Notes under the pieces: model-generated | Database searches by the model: none | Seen by the model: only the letters and a program-made list of their open reading frames with translations | What the model was told of the DNA's origin: nothing | In this document: positions 41,673 through 44,081 of the stretch, one piece after another | Layout: every line of letters starts with the position of its first letter | Numbering within the stretch: the first letter of the stretch is position 1 | IMG/VR virus record: IMGVR_UViG_3300024519_000003 | Span: 1 to 44,081 of that record | DNA: 44,081 nucleotides | Reading direction: 5' to 3' (one strand) | DNA from: a virus | Translations under genes and position numbers: made by a program

Positions 41673-41831
41673 ATGAAACCAATAATAGTGTTTAATATGA
41701 ATTCATTTAGAAAACTAAAAAGAGTATCTAATAAATATAAGACATCATATGATGCTCTTACTGCAATAGAAAAGGTTTATACAATTAATAATAATTATAG
41801 AGAAAAGATTTTATCGCTTTATGAGGAATAA
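41673..41831 (+). CDS. Small basic protein
   Basis: 52 aa, basic, helical (NSFRKLKRVSNKYKTSYDALTAIEKV). No glycine, no TGA. Start MKPIIVF is shared in style with the NinB-like gene at 42000, hinting at a duplicated 5' segment. Unknown. Confidence 0.6.
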   Translation: MKPIIVFNMNSFRKLKRVSNKYKTSYDALTAIEKVYTINNNYREKILSLYEE

Positions 41832-41980
41832 TGTTGTTTAATATATTAGTATTATTATGTATACACATATGAGCATATTTATGTGTATACTGGGAAACAT
41901 CATCTAGGTCATCTTTCTATATATGATTGATTGTAATGTTTGTAATGTTTGTAATATGATCATATATAGAGCCTATCTAA
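41831..41980 (+). CDS. Small membrane protein
   Basis: 49 aa with two hydrophobic segments (residues 3-18 and 29-44) separated by WETSSRSS. Start overlaps the previous stop. Unknown. Confidence 0.6.
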
Positions 41981-41999
41981 TTTATATTAGTGATATATT

Positions 42000-42338
42000 A
42001 TGAAACCAATAATAGTATTTAAAAAAGAGGATTGACGTATTAAAGACAGAGAGAAATTTAAGTTATGTTTCACTAATTTAAAGGACGGTAAGTATGTAAT
42101 AGAAGAATGGAAGAATGTAAGGAGTTCTCAGCAAAATAAACTATATTGGAGTATTCTTTCAGAAATAGCACACTATACAGGTGACCTAGATCATTATTCA
42201 CTGCATCAGTACCTACTATCTAGGTGTATGAGAACTACAACTACAGACATGGACACCTCTGAATTTACAGATTATATTTTTTTCTGTAGACAATGGGCAG
42301 AAATGAACCTGTGAATTTATTTAGATCATTTAGATTAA
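42000..42338 (+). CDS. NinB-like recombination protein
   Basis: 112 aa. RSSQQNKLYWSILSEIAHYTG, HQYLLSRCM, MDTSEFTDYIFFCRQWAEMNLGIYLD matches the NinB pattern (QNxxxW ... MxTxEFxxYI). NinB proteins bind ssDNA and support phage recombination, fitting its neighbours Rad52 and Gp157. Few TGA. Confidence 0.7.
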
Positions 42339-42339
42339 T

Positions 42340-42570
42340 ATGTTTGAAGTAATAATAAATAAAAAACTTAAATGAATAAATGAAACTGAAAAATTTATCA
42401 TAAGTAGAATAAATCACTTTAGAGAAGTATACCATAGAAGCGCTATTTCCTACATGAATAGACAAAGTGCGGAATCAATAAGTCTTATGATCAATGAAAG
42501 ACTCTCTGCATATGAAGAAATATTAGTATGTTTGAGGGATAGTTGTATTTATTTAGATGACGAAAATTAA
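42340..42570 (+). CDS. Small helical early protein
   Basis: 76 aa, helical, with one TGA. SAISYMNRQSAESISLMINERLSAYEEI looks like a dimerising helix. No family recognised. Confidence 0.65.
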
Positions 42571-42571
42571 T

Positions 42572-43060
42572 ATGAAACTATACGATATAGGAAAAGAAAT
42601 AAACGACTTATTAAATAATATGCCAGAAAATCCAACACCTGAAGAATTAGATAAACTGCAAAAAGATTACCTTAAATATGATTGAGACTTTACTAATAAG
42701 ATTGAGAATACTATTAAATTTATAAAAAACTTAGAATCTGATACAAACGCATTAGATTTTGAGATAGATAGATTAGAAAAAAAGAAAAAACCTATTATCA
42801 ATAAAATAAATAGATTGAAAGAATACATAGACTCAGCAATGAATATGGTATGATATGAGAAATTAACTACAACTATTGCTAAAGTTACATATAGAAAGAG
42901 TGAGAGCATACATATTGAAGACGAAGATCTATTGCCAGAAGAGTTTAAAACACAGGTTACTTCTACTAAAATATCTAAATCCGAGATAAAGAAAGCTTTA
43001 AAGGCATGAGAAGTACTTTGAGTAAGATTAATAACGAAACAGAACTTACAAATAAAATAG
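42572..43060 (+). CDS. Siphovirus Gp157-like protein
   Basis: 162 aa. Long coiled coil with EIDRLEKKKKPIINKINRLKEYIDSAMNMVG, then KVTYRKSESIHIEDEDLLPEEF and EIKKALKAGEVLGVRLITKQNLQIK: the layout and the KS-x-x-I-x-IxDxxxLP/K-x-x-x-IK-LK-G motif of the Siphovirus Gp157 family, linked with phage resistance and replication functions. Two TGA glycines fall in the conserved AGEVLGVRL. Confidence 0.85.
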
Positions 43061-43063
43061 ATT

Positions 43064-43080
43064 GATAACTAAAAGTTATC
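43064..43080. promoter_or_regulatory. Perfect 7-bp dyad GATAACT/AGTTATC
   Basis: GATAACT-AAA-AGTTATC between the Gp157-like gene and the next ORF. Related copies lie at 38197-38212, 35710-35724 and 34357-34369. Operator or small terminator. No T-run follows, favouring an operator. Confidence 0.4.
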
Positions 43081-43152
43081 GCAAGATATACTAAATCTAT
43101 TACACTTTCTTATAATATGATTATAACTCTAATGTTTATCTAAAGAAAGTTA

Positions 43153-43437
43153 ATGAGTTACTTAAAACCATACGGAACATTGAAACATAACCATATATCA
43201 TTAGATCATTATCAGATATATATTCTTCTTGAGAAGAAATTAATAAAGGAGTGACAAAAGATGATACATATAAATCTATTAGCTAGACGATATAGAATAG
43301 GTTATATAGATAAAATAAATCATGATCAAATAAAAGAGATAACAAAATTATTTGAAAGTATTGGCTACAGATTTAAGCAATGAAAGATGCGAAAAACACA
43401 GGTCTGAACGTCTCTAGTATTTGATCATAATAAATAA
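43153..43437 (+). CDS. Small basic protein
   Basis: 94 aa, basic and helical. YGTLKHNHISLDHYQIYILLEKKLIKEG and a LARRYRIGYID helix. Three TGA. Possibly nucleic-acid-binding. No family recognised. Confidence 0.7.
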
Positions 43438-43519
43438 TACTATAAAATTTGCATAATAGTAACACTAAGTATATAATTATATAGCTTAACAAAAGCACTT
43501 TATTATTTATTCTTATATT

Positions 43520-43693
43520 ATGACTCGAAGAAATGTATATTCGACGTTTTGATTATGATATTCATCGCCTATTAATAAGTTATTAGCAAAAGCTTGTTAT
43601 AAAATTACTGGTATTTATCCAGCAGGTAGAAGAGAATTAAAAAAAGCCATGTTGGGACATGACCTTTCTTTACTACTTAATTATGTTAAATAG
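43520..43693 (+). CDS. Small basic protein
   Basis: 57 aa, Arg/Lys-rich, TFGLGYSSPINKLLAKACYK with two TGA. Start follows an AT-rich stretch. Directly abuts the next ATG. Unknown. Confidence 0.6.
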
Positions 43694-44026
43694 ATGTTTG
43701 CACTTGTATGCTTAGCTATTGTATTGATTATTATATGTATTGCCATTAAATATAAACCAAAAATAAAGCCTGATATGGTTCTAGTTCAAGCTGAATTATG
43801 GAAGATGGTAGAGATAATGCAAGAAAGATGAGATGATAGAAAAAATTGAAAATTAAGAAAACAATTCGTTACATTGTGCTATGATTTGCATTCTATGACG
43901 TGGTGACCATATGCTGTAGCTAGAAAAAACTTTTCTTCTAGAATAAATAGGATTGGTTATATCCAGGCTATCAATAAAAAGCCTGTTTACCTTACTTATA
44001 AAAAACATGGGAAAACTTACAACTAA
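43694..44026 (+). CDS. Membrane-anchored small protein
   Basis: 110 aa: N-terminal membrane segment (residues 2-18) followed by a basic soluble domain with TWGPYAVARKNFSSRINRIGY. Crosses the artificial end of the map: its last 82 bases recur at 1-82. It overlaps the spanin-like gene by 20 bases, so it is probably part of the rightward lysis transcript. Confidence 0.75.
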
Positions 44027-44070
44027 AGTAATAATTTGAATATTATTGGCATCTGTATTAGTTATTGTAG
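43945..44070. repeat. Terminal direct repeat, second copy
   Basis: Identical to 1-126. Joining here gives a circular genome of 43,944 bases. Confidence 0.9.
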
Positions 44071-44081
44071 ATTGTCTAGCT
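44007..44081 (+). CDS. Truncated second copy of the spanin-like gene start
   Basis: The first 64 bases equal 63-126. The final 11 bases are not real continuation (see the fold-back artefact), so the reading after residue 21 should be ignored. Confidence 0.85.
44071..44081. other. Fold-back assembly artefact
   Basis: The last 11 bases, with the preceding GTAG, are the reverse complement of 176-190 rather than the expected continuation at 127-137. This is a short chimeric fold-back at the contig end. Confidence 0.85.

Noticed and set aside
1-44081. CRISPR array, integrase, transposon or diversity-generating retroelement
   Set aside because: No regular repeat-spacer pattern, reverse transcriptase, template/variable repeat or recombinase motif was seen in any gene.

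Overview
The window is a nearly complete, circularly permuted tailed-phage genome. Positions 1-126 recur at 43945-44070, giving a unit of about 43.9 kb. UGA is read as glycine (genetic code 25) and only UAA and UAG act as stops. The TGA=Gly reading joins fragments into full-length proteins and puts glycine at conserved sites: the TerL Walker A GGARGGGKT, the TerL NPDGPG motif, GGRG in an HNH endonuclease, CPG in an amidase and PIGG in a DUF1737 protein. With the very AT-rich sequence, this points to a phage of Absconditabacteria (SR1) or Gracilibacteria, inferred from the code alone.

Layout. Two divergent gene blocks leave a control region at about 37.6-38.3 kb. The long leftward block (37584 down to 4392) starts with replication and recombination genes: a DUF6291-like replisome organiser, several Cys-rich small proteins, a DUF3127 OB-fold protein, NinG and DUF1737. 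Many small unknown genes and a lipoprotein follow. Then come TerS, TerL, portal, scaffold, decoration protein, major capsid, head-tail and tail proteins, two large virion proteins (one with a degenerate M23 domain, one with a C-terminal ADP-ribosyltransferase-like domain), fibre and beta-helix proteins, and a lysis cassette with holin-like proteins and an amidase. The rightward block (38299 across the circle junction to about 4264) carries a Cro-like HTH protein, YopX, a DUF4258-like protein, Rad52-type annealing protein, NinB-like and Gp157-like proteins, a second lysis set (membrane-anchored coil and glucosaminidase-type lysin), structured RNAs with a tRNA-like element, and a small accessory region with an HNH endonuclease.

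How it works together. No DNA polymerase, helicase, primase or RNA polymerase is visible, so host machinery is presumably recruited. The portal-scaffold-capsid-adaptor-tail order with no obvious tape measure suggests a short-tailed (podovirus-like) virion. That is an inference.

The most unusual content is RNA and coding strategy: a pseudoknotted leader-attenuator in front of the replication operon (37592-37682); a row of terminator hairpins in the divergent control region; a tRNA-like element with UCA in an abnormal anticodon arm next to a large folded RNA (1740-1999); UGA-glycine used heavily in most genes but almost absent from abundant capsid proteins; and a small set of UGA-free genes (2379-4081) that look foreign. 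The last 11 bases of the window are a fold-back assembly artefact.
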